Below are positions 32,853-43,145 of a stretch of DNA of 64,000 bases, one piece after another; the first letter of the stretch is position 1, and every line of letters starts with the position of its first letter. The position numbers and the translations under genes are program-made. The DNA is from Streptomyces filipinensis (GTDB taxonomy: Bacteria > Actinomycetota > Actinomycetes > Streptomycetales > Streptomycetaceae): contig NZ_BMTD01000006.1 of the NCBI RefSeq assembly GCF_014649495.1, forward strand, positions 1 through 64,000, read 5' to 3'. The notes under the pieces were generated by a model. It saw nothing but the letters and a program-made list of their open reading frames with translations, searched no databases and had not been told where the DNA came from.

Positions 32853-33934
32853 GAACCGCACTCGTCATCGGCACCGGCCTCATCGGCACCTCCGCCGCCC
32901 TGGCACTCGTCCAGCGCGGCGTCGTCGTCCACCTCGCCGACCACGACCCCGAACAGGCCCGCACGGCCGCCGCGCTGGGCGCCGGCACCGATGAGGCCCC
33001 CGAAGGCCGCGTCGACCTGGCGGTCGTGGCCGCCCCGCCCGCGCACGTGGCCGGTGTCCTCGCGGACGCCATGCGCCGCGGCGTGGCCCGCGGCTACCTG
33101 GACGTGGCCAGCGTCAAGGGCGGCCCGCGCCGCGAGCTGGAGGCGCTCGGCCTCGACCTGACGGCGTACATCGGCACGCATCCGATGTCCGGCCGGGAGA
33201 AGTCCGGCCCGCTGGCCGCGACCGGTGACCTCTTCGAAGGCCGCCCGTGGGTGCTCACCCCGACCCGGGACACCGACACCGAGGTGCTGAACCTCGCCCT
33301 GGAGCTGGTCTCCCACTGCCGGGCCGTCCCGGTGGTCATGGACGCCGACGCCCATGACCGTGCCGTCGCCCTCGTCTCGCACATGCCCCACCTGGTGTCC
33401 AGCATGGTCGCCGCGCGCCTGGAGCACGCCGAGGAGGCCGCCGTACGGCTGTGCGGGCAGGGCATCCGGGACGTGACCCGGATCGCCGCCTCCGACCCGC
33501 GCATGTGGATCGACATCCTGTCCGCGAACCCGGGACCGGTCGCCGACCTGCTCTCCGACGTCGCCGCCGACCTGGGCGAGACCGTCGAGGCCCTGCGCGC
33601 CCTGCAGTCCGCCGACGAGGCCAAGCGGAGCGAGGGCACCGCCGGCATCGAGGACGTGCTGCGCCGCGGGAACGCGGGCCAGGTGCGGGTACCCGGCAAG
33701 CATGGCAGCGCCCCGCGGGTGTACGAGACCGTCGTCGTGCTCATCGACGACCAGCCCGGCCAGCTGGCCCGCATCTTCGCGGACGCGGGACGGGCCGGGG
33801 TCAACATCGAGGACGTGCGCATCGAGCACGCCACCGGGCAGCAGGCCGGTCTGGTCCAGCTTTCCGTGGAGCCCAAGGCGGCAGCCGTCCTGAAGGAGGC
33901 GCTCCGTGAGCGCGGGTGGGCTCTGCGGCAGTAG
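32849..33934 (+). CDS. tyrA: Prephenate dehydrogenase
   Basis: A 361-residue enzyme of tyrosine synthesis. The Rossmann fold opens with ALVIGTGLIGTSAALAL. The dehydrogenase signature GTHPMSGREKSGPLAA contains the catalytic His, and VSHMPHLVSSMVAARL follows. Residues about 290-355 form an ACT domain (VYETVVVLIDDQPGQLARIFADAG), which usually binds an amino acid and gives feedback control. It overlaps aroH by four bases. Confidence 0.94.
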   Translation: MRTALVIGTGLIGTSAALALVQRGVVVHLADHDPEQARTAAALGAGTDEAPEGRVDLAVVAAPPAHVAGVLADAMRRGVARGYLDVASVKGGPRRELEALGLDLTAYIGTHPMSGREKSGPLAATGDLFEGRPWVLTPTRDTDTEVLNLALELVSHCRAVPVVMDADAHDRAVALVSHMPHLVSSMVAARLEHAEEAAVRLCGQGIRDVTRIAASDPRMWIDILSANPGPVADLLSDVAADLGETVEALRALQSADEAKRSEGTAGIEDVLRRGNAGQVRVPGKHGSAPRVYETVVVLIDDQPGQLARIFADAGRAGVNIEDVRIEHATGQQAGLVQLSVEPKAAAVLKEALRERGWALRQ

Positions 33935-34049
33935 GGACCGCCGGCGGATCCCGTGTGCGTCCGGACGAGTGACCCGCACCCAGTAACCTTGTGCAGGGCG
34001 CTCTCGCTCCCCGCATCCCGCCCGCACCGCACCAGGAAGGTGTCCCTCC

Positions 34050-34745
34050 GTGGAAAACGGCGCCGCCCCGACCGCCAAGCCCGTGATCGTCGCGATCGAC
34101 GGCCCCTCCGGCACCGGCAAGTCGAGCACGTCGAAGGCCGTCGCCGCGCAGCTCGGCCTGAGCTACCTGGACACCGGAGCCCAGTACCGGGCGATCACCT
34201 GGTGGATGGTGACCAACGGCATCGACCTGGAGGACCCGACCGCCATCGCGGCCGTCGCCGGCAAGCCGGAGATCGTCTCCGGCACGGACCCGGACAAGCC
34301 GACCATCACCGTCGACGGCATCGACGTGGCCGGCCCGATCCGCACCCAGGAGGTCACCTCCAGGGTCAGCGCGGTCAGCGCGGTGCCCGAGGTGCGCTCC
34401 CGGATCACCGAGCTGCAGCGCTCGCTGGCCGCCGGCGCGGAGCGCGGCATCGTCGTCGAGGGACGTGACATCGGTACGACCGTCCTCCCCGACGCCGACC
34501 TGAAGATCTTCCTCACCGCCTCTCCGGAGGCCCGCGCGGCCCGCCGCAGCGGCGAGCTGAAGGGCGCCGACGTCCACGCCACGCGTGAGGCGCTGATCAA
34601 GCGGGACGCGGCCGACTCCAGCCGCAAGACCTCGCCGCTCGCCAAGGCCGACGACGCGGTCGAGGTGGACACCACCGAGCTCACCCTCGCCCAGGTCATC
34701 GAGTGCGTCGTCACCCTGGTCGAGGAGAAGCGGGCCGGGAAGTGA
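34050..34745 (+). CDS. cmk: Cytidylate kinase
   Basis: A 231-residue CMP/dCMP kinase. The P-loop is IDGPSGTGKSSTSK (residues 16-29). YLDTGAQYRAITW and the CMP-binding insert VVEGRDIGTTVLPDADLKIFLTAS are conserved, as is the lid RRDAADSSRKTSPL-like segment. It supplies CDP for RNA, DNA and phospholipid synthesis. GGAAGG lies nine or ten bases before the GTG. The stop overlaps the start of the acyltransferase gene (GTGA). The cmk-plsC-der order is common in actinobacteria. Confidence 0.95.
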   Translation: MENGAAPTAKPVIVAIDGPSGTGKSSTSKAVAAQLGLSYLDTGAQYRAITWWMVTNGIDLEDPTAIAAVAGKPEIVSGTDPDKPTITVDGIDVAGPIRTQEVTSRVSAVSAVPEVRSRITELQRSLAAGAERGIVVEGRDIGTTVLPDADLKIFLTASPEARAARRSGELKGADVHATREALIKRDAADSSRKTSPLAKADDAVEVDTTELTLAQVIECVVTLVEEKRAGK

Positions 34746-35410
34746 GCCTTCCGTCACGCGGGGAGGACGGCCTTCCCTCCGCACGGGGTGCCGAGGTCGG
34801 CCGGCGCATCGGCGTCGGCCTGATGCACGGACTGTGGAAGCCGCGGGTGCTCGGCGCCTGGAAGGTGCCGGCCACCGGCCCGGTGATCTTCGCGGTGAAC
34901 CACTCCCACAACATCGACGGCCCGATGGTCATGGGCGTGGCCCCCCGGCCGACGCACTTCCTGATCAAGAAGGAAGCCTTCATCGGCCCGCTGGACCCCT
35001 TCCTGACCGGCATCGGCCAGGTCAAGGTGGACCGCGCCGCGGCCGACCGCACGGCGATCGGCCGGGCCCTCGGCGTGCTGGAGGCCGGGGGAGTGCTGGG
35101 CATCTTCCCGGAGGGCACCCGGGGCGAGGGCGACTTCGCCTCGCTGCGCGCCGGGCTCGCCTACTTCGCGGTCCGCGGCGGGGCGCCGATCGTGCCCGTC
35201 GCCGTCCTGGGAAGCTCCGGCAGGCGCGGACGGTTGATAAAGGGGCTCCCGCCCCTGCGCTCGCGCATCGACGTCGTCTTCGGCGACCCCTTCGACGCGG
35301 GGGACGGCAGCGGACGGCGTACGCGCAGGGCGCTGGACGAGGCGACCGAGCGCATCCAGAAGCAGCTCACCAGCCACCTGGAAAACGCCAGGCGCCTGAC
35401 CGGGCGCTAG
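34742..35410 (+). CDS. 1-acyl-sn-glycerol-3-phosphate acyltransferase (PlsC-like)
   Basis: A 222-residue acyltransferase. The H(X)4D motif is [13 protein letters not shown], and the second motif is [25 protein letters not shown] and the basic C-terminus are also usual for the family. It would transfer an acyl group to lysophosphatidic acid at the membrane face in phospholipid synthesis. It begins at a GTG overlapping the cmk stop, and der follows 79 bases later. The substrate is inferred from the family. Confidence 0.88.
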   Translation: MSLPSRGEDGLPSARGAEVGRRIGVGLMHGLWKPRVLGAWKVPATGPVIFAVNHSHNIDGPMVMGVAPRPTHFLIKKEAFIGPLDPFLTGIGQVKVDRAAADRTAIGRALGVLEAGGVLGIFPEGTRGEGDFASLRAGLAYFAVRGGAPIVPVAVLGSSGRRGRLIKGLPPLRSRIDVVFGDPFDAGDGSGRRTRRALDEATERIQKQLTSHLENARRLTGR

Positions 35411-35489
35411 GCGACACTTGAGTAGTGGATCAGCCGGGAGAAAGCCGGGCGATCCACCGATCACCACGAACGAACGAGGTACGGACTTC

Positions 35490-36983
35490 ATGAACGACCA
35501 GATCCAGCCCGACGGCTCGGACGCGTACGAGGGCGCGCACGAGTACGACCACGGGGCTCTCGGCGACGCCGAGTACGCGGAGTTCATGGAGCTCGCCGCG
35601 GAAGAGGGCTTCGACATCGAGGACGTCGAGGGCGCCATCGAGGCGGCGGGCCACGGTCCGCTGCCCGTGCTCGCCGTCGTCGGCCGCCCCAATGTCGGCA
35701 AGTCGACCCTGGTGAACCGGATGATCGGCCGCCGCGAGGCGGTCGTCGAGGACCGGCCGGGCGTCACCCGTGACCGCGTCACCTACGAGGCCGAGTGGGC
35801 CGGCCGCCGCTTCAAGGTCGTCGACACCGGCGGCTGGGAGCAGGACGTCCTCGGCATCGACGCCTCCGTGGCCGCCCAGGCCGAGTACGCGATCGAGGCG
35901 GCCGACGCCGTCGTCTTCGTCGTGGACGCCAAGGTGGGCGCGACCGACACCGACGAGGCCGTCGTCCGGCTGCTGCGCAAGGCCGGCAAGCCGGTCGTGC
36001 TGTGCGCCAACAAGGTCGACGGCCCGAGCGGCGAGGCCGACGCGGCCTACCTGTGGAACCTGGGCCTCGGCGAGCCGCACCCCGTCTCGGCCCTGCACGG
36101 CCGCGGCACCGGTGACATGCTCGACGCCGTCCTGGAGGTCCTGCCGAACGCGCCCGAGCAGTCCTTCGGCACCGCGATCGGCGGCCCCCGCCGCATCGCG
36201 CTCATCGGCCGCCCGAACGTCGGCAAGTCCTCCCTGCTGAACAAGGTCGCGGGCGAGGAGCGCGTCGTCGTCAACGAGATGGCGGGCACGACCCGCGACC
36301 CGGTCGACGAGATGATCGAACTCGGCGGCAAGACCTGGAAGTTCGTGGACACCGCCGGCATCCGCAAGCGCGTCCACCTCCAGCAGGGCGCCGACTACTA
36401 CGCCTCCCTGCGCACGGCCGCCGCCGTGGAGAAGGCCGAGGTCGCGGTCGTCCTGATCGACGCCTCCGAGAACATCTCCGTGCAGGACCAGCGGATCATC
36501 ACCATGGCCGTCGAGGCGGGCCGCGCGATGGTCATCGCCTACAACAAGTGGGACACCCTCGACGAGGAGCGCCGCTACTACCTGGAGCGGGAGATCGAGA
36601 CCGAGCTGGGCCAGGTCGTCTGGGCCCCGCGCGTGAACGTCTCGGCGCGCACCGGCCGCCACATGGAGAAGCTGGTCCCGGCGATCGAGACCGCCCTCGC
36701 CGGCTGGGAGACCCGCGTCCCCACCGGCCGCCTGAACGCCTTCCTCGGCGAGCTGGTCTCGGCCCACCCGCACCCGGTCCGGGGCGGCAAGCAGCCGCGC
36801 ATCCTGTTCGGCACCCAGGCCGGCACCAAGCCGCCGCGGTTCGTCCTGTTCGCCTCCGGCTTCATCGAGGCGGGCTACCGCCGCTTCATCGAGCGCCGGC
36901 TGCGCGAGGAGTTCGGCTTCGAGGGCACCCCGATCCACATCTCGGTGCGGGTGCGCGAGAAGCGCGGCGCGAAGAAGAAGTAG
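35490..36983 (+). CDS. der: Ribosome-assembly GTPase Der (EngA)
   Basis: A 497-residue double GTPase required for 50S subunit assembly. The first G domain has [11 protein letters not shown] (63-73), DTGGW and [12 protein letters not shown]. The second has [19 protein letters not shown] and [11 protein letters not shown]-terminal KH-like domain ends with [16 protein letters not shown]. The N-terminal 58 residues are an acidic extension. GAGGT ten bases upstream supports the ATG at 35490 over an in-frame GTG at 35418. A strong terminator follows the stop. Confidence 0.96.
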   Translation: MNDQIQPDGSDAYEGAHEYDHGALGDAEYAEFMELAAEEGFDIEDVEGAIEAAGHGPLPVLAVVGRPNVGKSTLVNRMIGRREAVVEDRPGVTRDRVTYEAEWAGRRFKVVDTGGWEQDVLGIDASVAAQAEYAIEAADAVVFVVDAKVGATDTDEAVVRLLRKAGKPVVLCANKVDGPSGEADAAYLWNLGLGEPHPVSALHGRGTGDMLDAVLEVLPNAPEQSFGTAIGGPRRIALIGRPNVGKSSLLNKVAGEERVVVNEMAGTTRDPVDEMIELGGKTWKFVDTAGIRKRVHLQQGADYYASLRTAAAVEKAEVAVVLIDASENISVQDQRIITMAVEAGRAMVIAYNKWDTLDEERRYYLEREIETELGQVVWAPRVNVSARTGRHMEKLVPAIETALAGWETRVPTGRLNAFLGELVSAHPHPVRGGKQPRILFGTQAGTKPPRFVLFASGFIEAGYRRFIERRLREEFGFEGTPIHISVRVREKRGAKKK

Positions 36984-37000
36984 CAACAGCGGTACGACGT

Positions 37001-37036
37001 GAAGGGCGGCGCCTGGAGAACCAGGTGCCGCCCTTC
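37001..37036. terminator. der terminator hairpin
   Basis: A 16-bp stem (37001-37016 with 37021-37036, loop AGAA) with one G-U pair, 17 bases after the der stop. The hypothetical gene on the other strand ends 13 bases further on, so it probably serves both directions. Confidence 0.9.
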
Positions 37037-37048
37037 ACCGTGCGCCGG

Positions 37049-37447
37049 TCACACGCCCCGGCGCGGCCCCGGAGGAAGGGCCGCCGGCACATGCTGCATC
37101 CCGGTGTCGTGCTGTTGCCGGCCCAGCGTGCCGATCCGCTGCCACTGCGACTGCTGCCGCGCGCTGTAGGCCCCCGCGCTGTAGGCGCTGTACGAGCTGC
37201 TGAACGACCCCGCCCGGTGCCCGCCGTAGCCGCCCGTGCGGTCCGGAAGCTGACCGAAGGGGCTGAACCTCAGCCCCTCCTCCCCGCTCCGGTCGCCCGG
37301 CAGCGTGCGGAAACTCTTGACCCACTCCGCGTAGAGCGAGTCGTAGATCGGCGTGGCCGAGGCACCACCAGCCCCTTCCTGCCCCGTCCGGGCGGAGGGA
37401 ATGGAGGAGAACGAGGACCGGCGGGGAGAAGTGTCGTATGCGTGCAC
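37049..37447 (-). CDS. Small hypothetical protein, Ser/Gly/Tyr-rich
   Basis: A 132-residue protein starting at a GTG (HAYDTSPRR). Residues about 33-65 look conserved and structured (TPIYDSLYAEWVKSFRTLPGDRSGEE). The remainder is low complexity: Ser-rich at the start, Tyr/Ser/Gly repeats (SSSYSAYSAGAYSA) in the middle and a Pro-rich tail. There is no signal peptide or membrane segment. I do not recognise a named family. The codon bias and the hairpins at both ends argue that it is a real gene. Confidence 0.65.
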   Translation of the reverse strand: MHAYDTSPRRSSFSSIPSARTGQEGAGGASATPIYDSLYAEWVKSFRTLPGDRSGEEGLRFSPFGQLPDRTGGYGGHRAGSFSSSYSAYSAGAYSARQQSQWQRIGTLGRQQHDTGMQHVPAALPPGPRRGV

Positions 37448-37466
37448 GTATGTCCAAACGACGGCC

Positions 37467-37505
37467 CCCCTAAAGAGATGCGGTCCCGCAGCATGCCTTT
37501 AGGGG
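37467..37505 (-). terminator. Hairpin after the CxxC hypothetical gene
   Basis: CCCCTAAAG (37467-37475) pairs perfectly with CTTTAGGGG (37497-37505), and ATGC/GCAT can extend it inside. It lies downstream of the minus-strand gene ending at 37585 and upstream of the gene starting at 37447. Confidence 0.7.
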
Positions 37506-37584
37506 CGCGCGGAACTGCGCGAACCACCGCGTACCACCCGCGGCCGCCCACGCACCACAGCGCCCCGCCCCGCAGGCGAGAAGA

Positions 37585-38376
37585 TCACGTACCCGCGAGA
37601 GGCATCGCCGCGGCGACCAGCTTCCCGTTCGCCGCCGCCTTGTCGAGGGAGTCCCGCAGCAGGTCCTCGCGCGGCTGCCGCCCGATCGACCCCACCGGCG
37701 CCGCGAACATCAGCACCTGCTGGTGCTTGTTGGCGGCGGCCCGCCAGCTGTCCGTCACCTGCAGCGGCTGATGCGCCTGCCACCAGGCGACCGGCTGCCC
37801 GCCGCCCGCCGACGGCTGCAGCACCGCGTGCAGCTGGCCCGCGGCCAGCAGCACCGACCAGCCGTGCAGCACCGGCGGCACCGACGTCAGCTCGGTCACC
37901 GGCATGAACCCCTGCTCGATGAGGAGCGGGAGGAAGTCGTCGCCGTCCCCGGTGGTGCCCGGACGCACGATCGGCGAGGTCGGCTCGACGACCAGCGCCG
38001 GGTGCAACTCGCCCTCGACCAGGACGAGTCCGCTGGTCACGCCGAGCACCGCCTGCTCGGCCGCCGCCTGCCGCGGCCCGCCCGTGGCGGCCCCGCCGGC
38101 GATCCCGCCGATGGAGCGGACGGCGCCCTGCAGCTGCTCCTCGGTGACCTGGACGACCTGCGAGGGAAGACAGCTGGCGTGGGCGAAGGCGAGGACGGCG
38201 GTCTCGTCGCCGACGAACAGAACGGTGCTGGTGCGCTCCTGCTCGGAGTCGCCCGGGGTGCGGCAGGACGTGCAGTCGTAACTGCCCGGGGCGTTCTCTC
38301 CGGCGAGCAGCCGGTCGGCTTCTTCGTCGCCGATCTCGGCGCGTACGGCGTCGCTGACGTCGAGCATGCGCGGCAC
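37585..38376 (-). CDS. Conserved hypothetical protein with CxxC...HxxC motif
   Basis: A 263-residue soluble protein. Near the N-terminus SYDCTSCR and, about 50 residues later, AHASCLPSQVV provide a CxxC plus HxxC set that could bind zinc or act in redox chemistry. The C-terminal half alternates strands and helices (PVLHGWSVLLAAGQLHAVLQPS), with a conserved tail PREDLLRDSLDKAAANGKLVAA. No family is recognised. The GTG at 38376 has GGGAG five bases upstream. Longer frames to 38451 or 38499 lack this. A divergent Rpf gene starts 540 bp away. Confidence 0.68.
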   Translation of the reverse strand: MPRMLDVSDAVRAEIGDEEADRLLAGENAPGSYDCTSCRTPGDSEQERTSTVLFVGDETAVLAFAHASCLPSQVVQVTEEQLQGAVRSIGGIAGGAATGGPRQAAAEQAVLGVTSGLVLVEGELHPALVVEPTSPIVRPGTTGDGDDFLPLLIEQGFMPVTELTSVPPVLHGWSVLLAAGQLHAVLQPSAGGGQPVAWWQAHQPLQVTDSWRAAANKHQQVLMFAAPVGSIGRQPREDLLRDSLDKAAANGKLVAAAMPLAGT

Positions 38377-39605
<1,229 letters not shown>

Positions 39606-39625
39606 GCCGCGCCCGGTTTGCCCGA

Positions 39626-39660
39626 GACAGCCACTGTCCCCATCGAGGACAGTGGCTGTC
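39626..39660. promoter_or_regulatory. Double-palindrome hairpin between rpf and the WYL regulator
   Basis: A perfect 14-bp stem (39626-39639 and 39647-39660, loop CCATCGA). Each arm is itself palindromic: GACAG-CCA-CTGTC and GACAG-TGG-CTGTC. It can terminate rpf, and the two equal sites 26 bp upstream of the WYL gene could also be its autoregulatory operator. Confidence 0.75.
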
Positions 39661-39685
39661 CGCATCCCCTGGCAGACTCGCACCC

Positions 39686-40726
39686 ATGTTGGAGACCTCG
39701 GCACGCCTTCTACGCCTCCTGTCGCTGCTCCAGGCCCACCGCGAGTGGTCCGGGGCCGAACTCGCCGGCCGGCTCGGCGTCACCCCGCGCACGGTCCGCC
39801 GGGACGTGGACCGGCTGCGCGAGCTGGGCTACCCGGTCAACGCCAGCCCCGGCACCGGCGGCGGCTACCAGCTGGGCGCGGGCGCCGAGCTCCCGCCGCT
39901 GCTGCTGGACGACGACGAGGCCGTCGCCGTGGCCGTGGGCCTGCGCACCGCCGCGGGCCAGGGCATCGAGGGCATCGGGGAGACCTCCGTACGCGCCCTC
40001 GCCAAGTTGGAGCAGGTGCTGCCGAACCGGCTGCGCCGCCGCGTGAGCGCCCTGAACGCCTTCACCGTGCCGATGCTGCGCGGCGGTCCGACCGTGTCGC
40101 CGGTCGACCCGGCGCTGCTCACCGAACTCGCGCACCTGTGCCGGGACGCCGAGCGGCTGCGCTTCGAGTACCGGAGCCACGACGGGGCCGCCAGCCGGCG
40201 TACCGTCGAGCCGCACCGGCTGGTGTGCAGCGAGCGGCGCTGGTACCTGGTCGCCTGGGACGTCGACCGGGCGGACTGGCGGACGTTCCGCGTCGACCGG
40301 ATCACCCCCAGACCGCCGCACGGGCCCCGCTTCACCCCGCGTCAGCCGCCCGCCGAGGACCTGGCCGCCTATGTCTCGAAGGGCGTCTCCACGCGCGCGT
40401 ACGCCACGCAGTCCGCCGTACGGCTGCTGGTGCCGCTGCACGAGGCCGCCGAGCGGATCTCGCCGTCCGCCGGCACGCTGGAGGCCGACGGTGAGGACGC
40501 GTGCGTCCTGCGCTCCGGCGCGGCGAACCCGGACCTGATGGTCGTTCACGTCATGATGCTGGGCTTCCCGTTCGAGGTGATCGAGCCCGCCGAGCTGACC
40601 GAGGCGATCACGAGGATCCGGGACCGGCTCGACGCGGCTCTGGCCCGGGGCGCGGCGCCTGCCCCGCGTACTCCGGGTGGTGCAGGTCGAACGCCGGGGA
40701 CTCCGAGCGGATCCGGGGCAGCGTGA
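39686..40726 (+). CDS. WYL-domain transcriptional regulator (YafY/DeoR-like)
   Basis: A 346-residue regulator. Residues 1-55 form an HTH_11 domain ([38 protein letters not shown]). The WYL domain spans about 135-215 and contains [16 protein letters not shown]-type C-terminal domain follows. WYL regulators respond to nucleic-acid or other ligands and often repress themselves and a neighbour. The last 26 residues are Pro/Gly/Ser-rich and are encoded antisense to the end of ctaD, with 119 bp of overlap, so the tail probably arose by read-through. Confidence 0.9.
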   Translation: MLETSARLLRLLSLLQAHREWSGAELAGRLGVTPRTVRRDVDRLRELGYPVNASPGTGGGYQLGAGAELPPLLLDDDEAVAVAVGLRTAAGQGIEGIGETSVRALAKLEQVLPNRLRRRVSALNAFTVPMLRGGPTVSPVDPALLTELAHLCRDAERLRFEYRSHDGAASRRTVEPHRLVCSERRWYLVAWDVDRADWRTFRVDRITPRPPHGPRFTPRQPPAEDLAAYVSKGVSTRAYATQSAVRLLVPLHEAAERISPSAGTLEADGEDACVLRSGAANPDLMVVHVMMLGFPFEVIEPAELTEAITRIRDRLDAALARGAAPAPRTPGGAGRTPGTPSGSGAA

Positions 40727-42302
40727 CGAAGTTGTGCCGGGGTGGCGGGCAGGAGGTCGCCCACTCCAGGGAGCGGCCGTAGCCCCAGGGGTCGTCGGTG
40801 TCGACCTTCTGCCCGTACCGGGCCGTCCTCCAGACGTTGTAGAGGAACGGCAGCGTCGACAGCCCCAGCAGGAACGCGCCGATCGTGGAGAGCGTGTTGA
40901 GCGCGGTGAAGCCGTCGGCCGCCAGATAGTCGGCGTACCGGCGGGGCATGCCCTCGGCGCCCAGCCAGTGCTGCACGAGGAAGGTGGTGTGGAAGCCGAC
41001 GAACAGCGTCCAGAAGTGGATCTTCCCGAGCCGCTCGTCCAGCATCTTGCCGGTGAACTTCGGCCACCAGAAGGAGAAGCCGCCGAAGACCGCGAAGACG
41101 ACCGTGCCGAAGACCACGTAGTGGAAGTGCGCGACGACGAAGTACGAGTCCGTGACGTGGAAGTCCAGCGGCGGGGAGGCCAGGATCACCCCGGTCAGCC
41201 CGCCGAACAGGAACGTCACCAGGAAGCCCACCGACCACAGCATCGGTGTCTCGAAGGACAGCGAACCCCCGAGCATCGTGCCGGTCCAGTTGAAGAACTT
41301 CACGCCCGTCGGCACGGCGATCAGGAACGACATGAAGGAGAAGAACGGCAGCAGCACCGCGCCGGTCGCGAACATGTGGTGCGCCCACACCACGACCGAC
41401 AGCCCGGTGATCGCCATGGTCGCGCCGACCAGGGTCAGATAGCCGAAGACCGGCTTCCGGCTGAAGACCGGGATGATCTCCGTGACGATCCCGAAGAACG
41501 GCAGCGCGATGATGTACACCTCGGGATGCCCGAAGAACCAGAACAGGTGCTGCCACAGCAGCGCCCCGCCGTCGCCCGCCTCGAACACCTGTGACCCGAA
41601 CCGCCGGTCCGCCTCCAGGACCAGCAGCGCGGCGGCGAGCACGGGGAACGCCAGCAGGATCAGGACCGACGTGAACAGGGTGTTCCAGGTGAAGACCGGC
41701 ATCCGGAACATGGTCATGCCCGGTGCGCGCATCCCGATGATCGTGGTGACGAAGTTGACCGCGCCGAGGATCGTCCCGAAGCCCGACAGGGCCAGACCCA
41801 TGATCCACAGGTCGGGCCCGACACCGGGGGAGTGCGTGGCGTCGTTGAGGGGCGCGTAGGCGAACCAGCCGAAGTCGGCCGGCCCGTCGGGGGTGAGGAG
41901 CGAGCCCAGCACGATCAGCCCGCCGAAGGCGAACAGCCAGTACGACAGCATGTTCAGCCGCGGGAACGCCACGTCAGGAGCGCCTATCTGCAACGGCATC
42001 AGTTCGTTGGCGAAACCCGCGAAGCTCGGGGTCGCGAACAGCAGCAGCATGATCGTGCCGTGCAGGGTGAACAGCTGGTCGTACTGCTCGGCGGTCATGA
42101 TCTGCAGCCCCGGCCGGGCCAGCTCGGCGCGCATCAGCAGCGCCATGACCCCGCCGGCCAGGAAGAAGCCGAACGCCGTGATCAGATACAGATGCCCGAT
42201 CTTCTTGTGGTCGGTGGTGGTGAGCCAGTCGACCACCACCCGTCCGGCCCGGTTCCTGCCGCGCACCGGTCCTGCCGTCGCCCGTACGGTCTCGGTCCCC
42301 AT
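40608..42302 (-). CDS. ctaD: Cytochrome c oxidase subunit I (solitary copy)
   Basis: A 564-residue heme-copper oxidase subunit I with 12 transmembrane helices. The binuclear-centre motif [10 protein letters not shown] holds the CuB His and the D-channel Glu. [11 protein letters not shown] has the two further CuB His, and [11 protein letters not shown] has the heme ligands. It belongs to the aa3 type. No subunit II, III or cytochrome bc1 genes lie nearby, so it is a second copy apart from the main cta cluster, or an alternate subunit I used under special conditions. The 3' end overlaps the WYL gene tail to tail. Confidence 0.94.
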   Translation of the reverse strand: MGTETVRATAGPVRGRNRAGRVVVDWLTTTDHKKIGHLYLITAFGFFLAGGVMALLMRAELARPGLQIMTAEQYDQLFTLHGTIMLLLFATPSFAGFANELMPLQIGAPDVAFPRLNMLSYWLFAFGGLIVLGSLLTPDGPADFGWFAYAPLNDATHSPGVGPDLWIMGLALSGFGTILGAVNFVTTIIGMRAPGMTMFRMPVFTWNTLFTSVLILLAFPVLAAALLVLEADRRFGSQVFEAGDGGALLWQHLFWFFGHPEVYIIALPFFGIVTEIIPVFSRKPVFGYLTLVGATMAITGLSVVVWAHHMFATGAVLLPFFSFMSFLIAVPTGVKFFNWTGTMLGGSLSFETPMLWSVGFLVTFLFGGLTGVILASPPLDFHVTDSYFVVAHFHYVVFGTVVFAVFGGFSFWWPKFTGKMLDERLGKIHFWTLFVGFHTTFLVQHWLGAEGMPRRYADYLAADGFTALNTLSTIGAFLLGLSTLPFLYNVWRTARYGQKVDTDDPWGYGRSLEWATSCPPPRHNFVTLPRIRSESPAFDLHHPEYAGQAPRPGPEPRRAGPGSS

Positions 42303-42718
42303 CGCTCGCTCGCCCCTCCGCGTCCGGCGCTCGGGCCCGCCCCAGCCCGCGGCACGCGTACCCGCGAGCAGGCGCCATGATGCGCGCGGGGCCGCCTGCT
42401 CCCCCCGGGGGGCGTGCGGCGGTCGTGTGCCGGATCCGTGAAATTCCTATGCGGCGTCAGCTGCCCGGGGACGACTCCGGATTGGCTGGGGAATCCCGTT
42501 CCGGGCAGCAGCCGGAACGGCGCTGCGGCACTTTTCGCGGAGTAATTCGAAGCGGTGCTGCGCGACACGTGAATTGTCTGGGATTACACCGCTGAGCCCT
42601 ACGGAAACCCTCGTACGTGTGAAGGAGTTCGAGGGATACGCCGGTCGGGAAGCTGTGACAGAAGTGTGACGGGAGTCTGATAGGACTCTTACCCTGCGCT
42701 GCGCGGTAGCGTGGCGGC
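42303..42718. other. ctaD upstream region
   Basis: The 416 bases hold no gene. A perfect 9-bp inverted repeat CCGTTCCGG/CCGGAACGG with a 7-base loop lies at 42496-42520, about 190 bp upstream of ctaD. GAGTC/GACTC flank TGATAG at 42673-42688. A -10-like TAGCGT (42707-42712) ends six bases before the next ATG. Confidence 0.55.
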
Positions 42719-42934
42719 ATGGCATCGATTCCCACTCCGCCGGCGGAGCCCCAGGACAGTCCGGACGGGTACGTCGGCCTCGACGCGGCGCACGCCGAGC
42801 GGCTCGCGCGGGAGCGCGGATGGCCGACGGTACGGTCGCTGCCGCCGGGCGCGGTCATCACGATGGAGTACCGGGCGGGGCGGCTGAACTTCGAGGTGAG
42901 CGAGGGCCGGGTGGCCCGCGCCTGGAAGGGCTGA
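42719..42934 (+). CDS. I78-family peptidase inhibitor-like small protein
   Basis: A 71-residue protein. The C-terminal half, with RERGWPTVRSLPPGAVITMEYRAGRLNFEV, has the layout of the I78 proteinase inhibitor family: a WP pair, a PG turn and the D/E-Y-R-x-x-R-L ending. There is no signal peptide, so the copy would act inside the cell or be exported otherwise. A -10-like TAGCGT ends six bases before the ATG and no ribosome-binding site is present, which suggests a leaderless mRNA. It converges on the PAP2 gene. Confidence 0.75.
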   Translation: MASIPTPPAEPQDSPDGYVGLDAAHAERLARERGWPTVRSLPPGAVITMEYRAGRLNFEVSEGRVARAWKG

Positions 42935-43056
42935 CGCCCTGCCGGGTCCGGCCGGCATCGCACGGGCCGGGGCCGGTCGTCGTCCCTCCGCGGGCCCGTC
43001 GCCGCTCGTCGCGCGGCCCCCCGCGCCCTGTCGGCGCGCTGCCCGCGTCCGGCAGG

Positions 43057-43095
43057 CGAAGACCCCGTCTCCCTCCTCGGAGTACGGGGCCTTCG
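43057..43095. terminator. Bidirectional terminator
   Basis: A 12-bp stem CGAAGACCCCGT/ACGGGGCCTTCG with one A-C mismatch, between the converging I78-like and PAP2 genes. Confidence 0.8.
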
Positions 43096-43145
43096 TCGTG
43101 GTGCGGGGCAGAGGCGCGTACCGGGCCCCGTGTCCGTTCCCGCGG

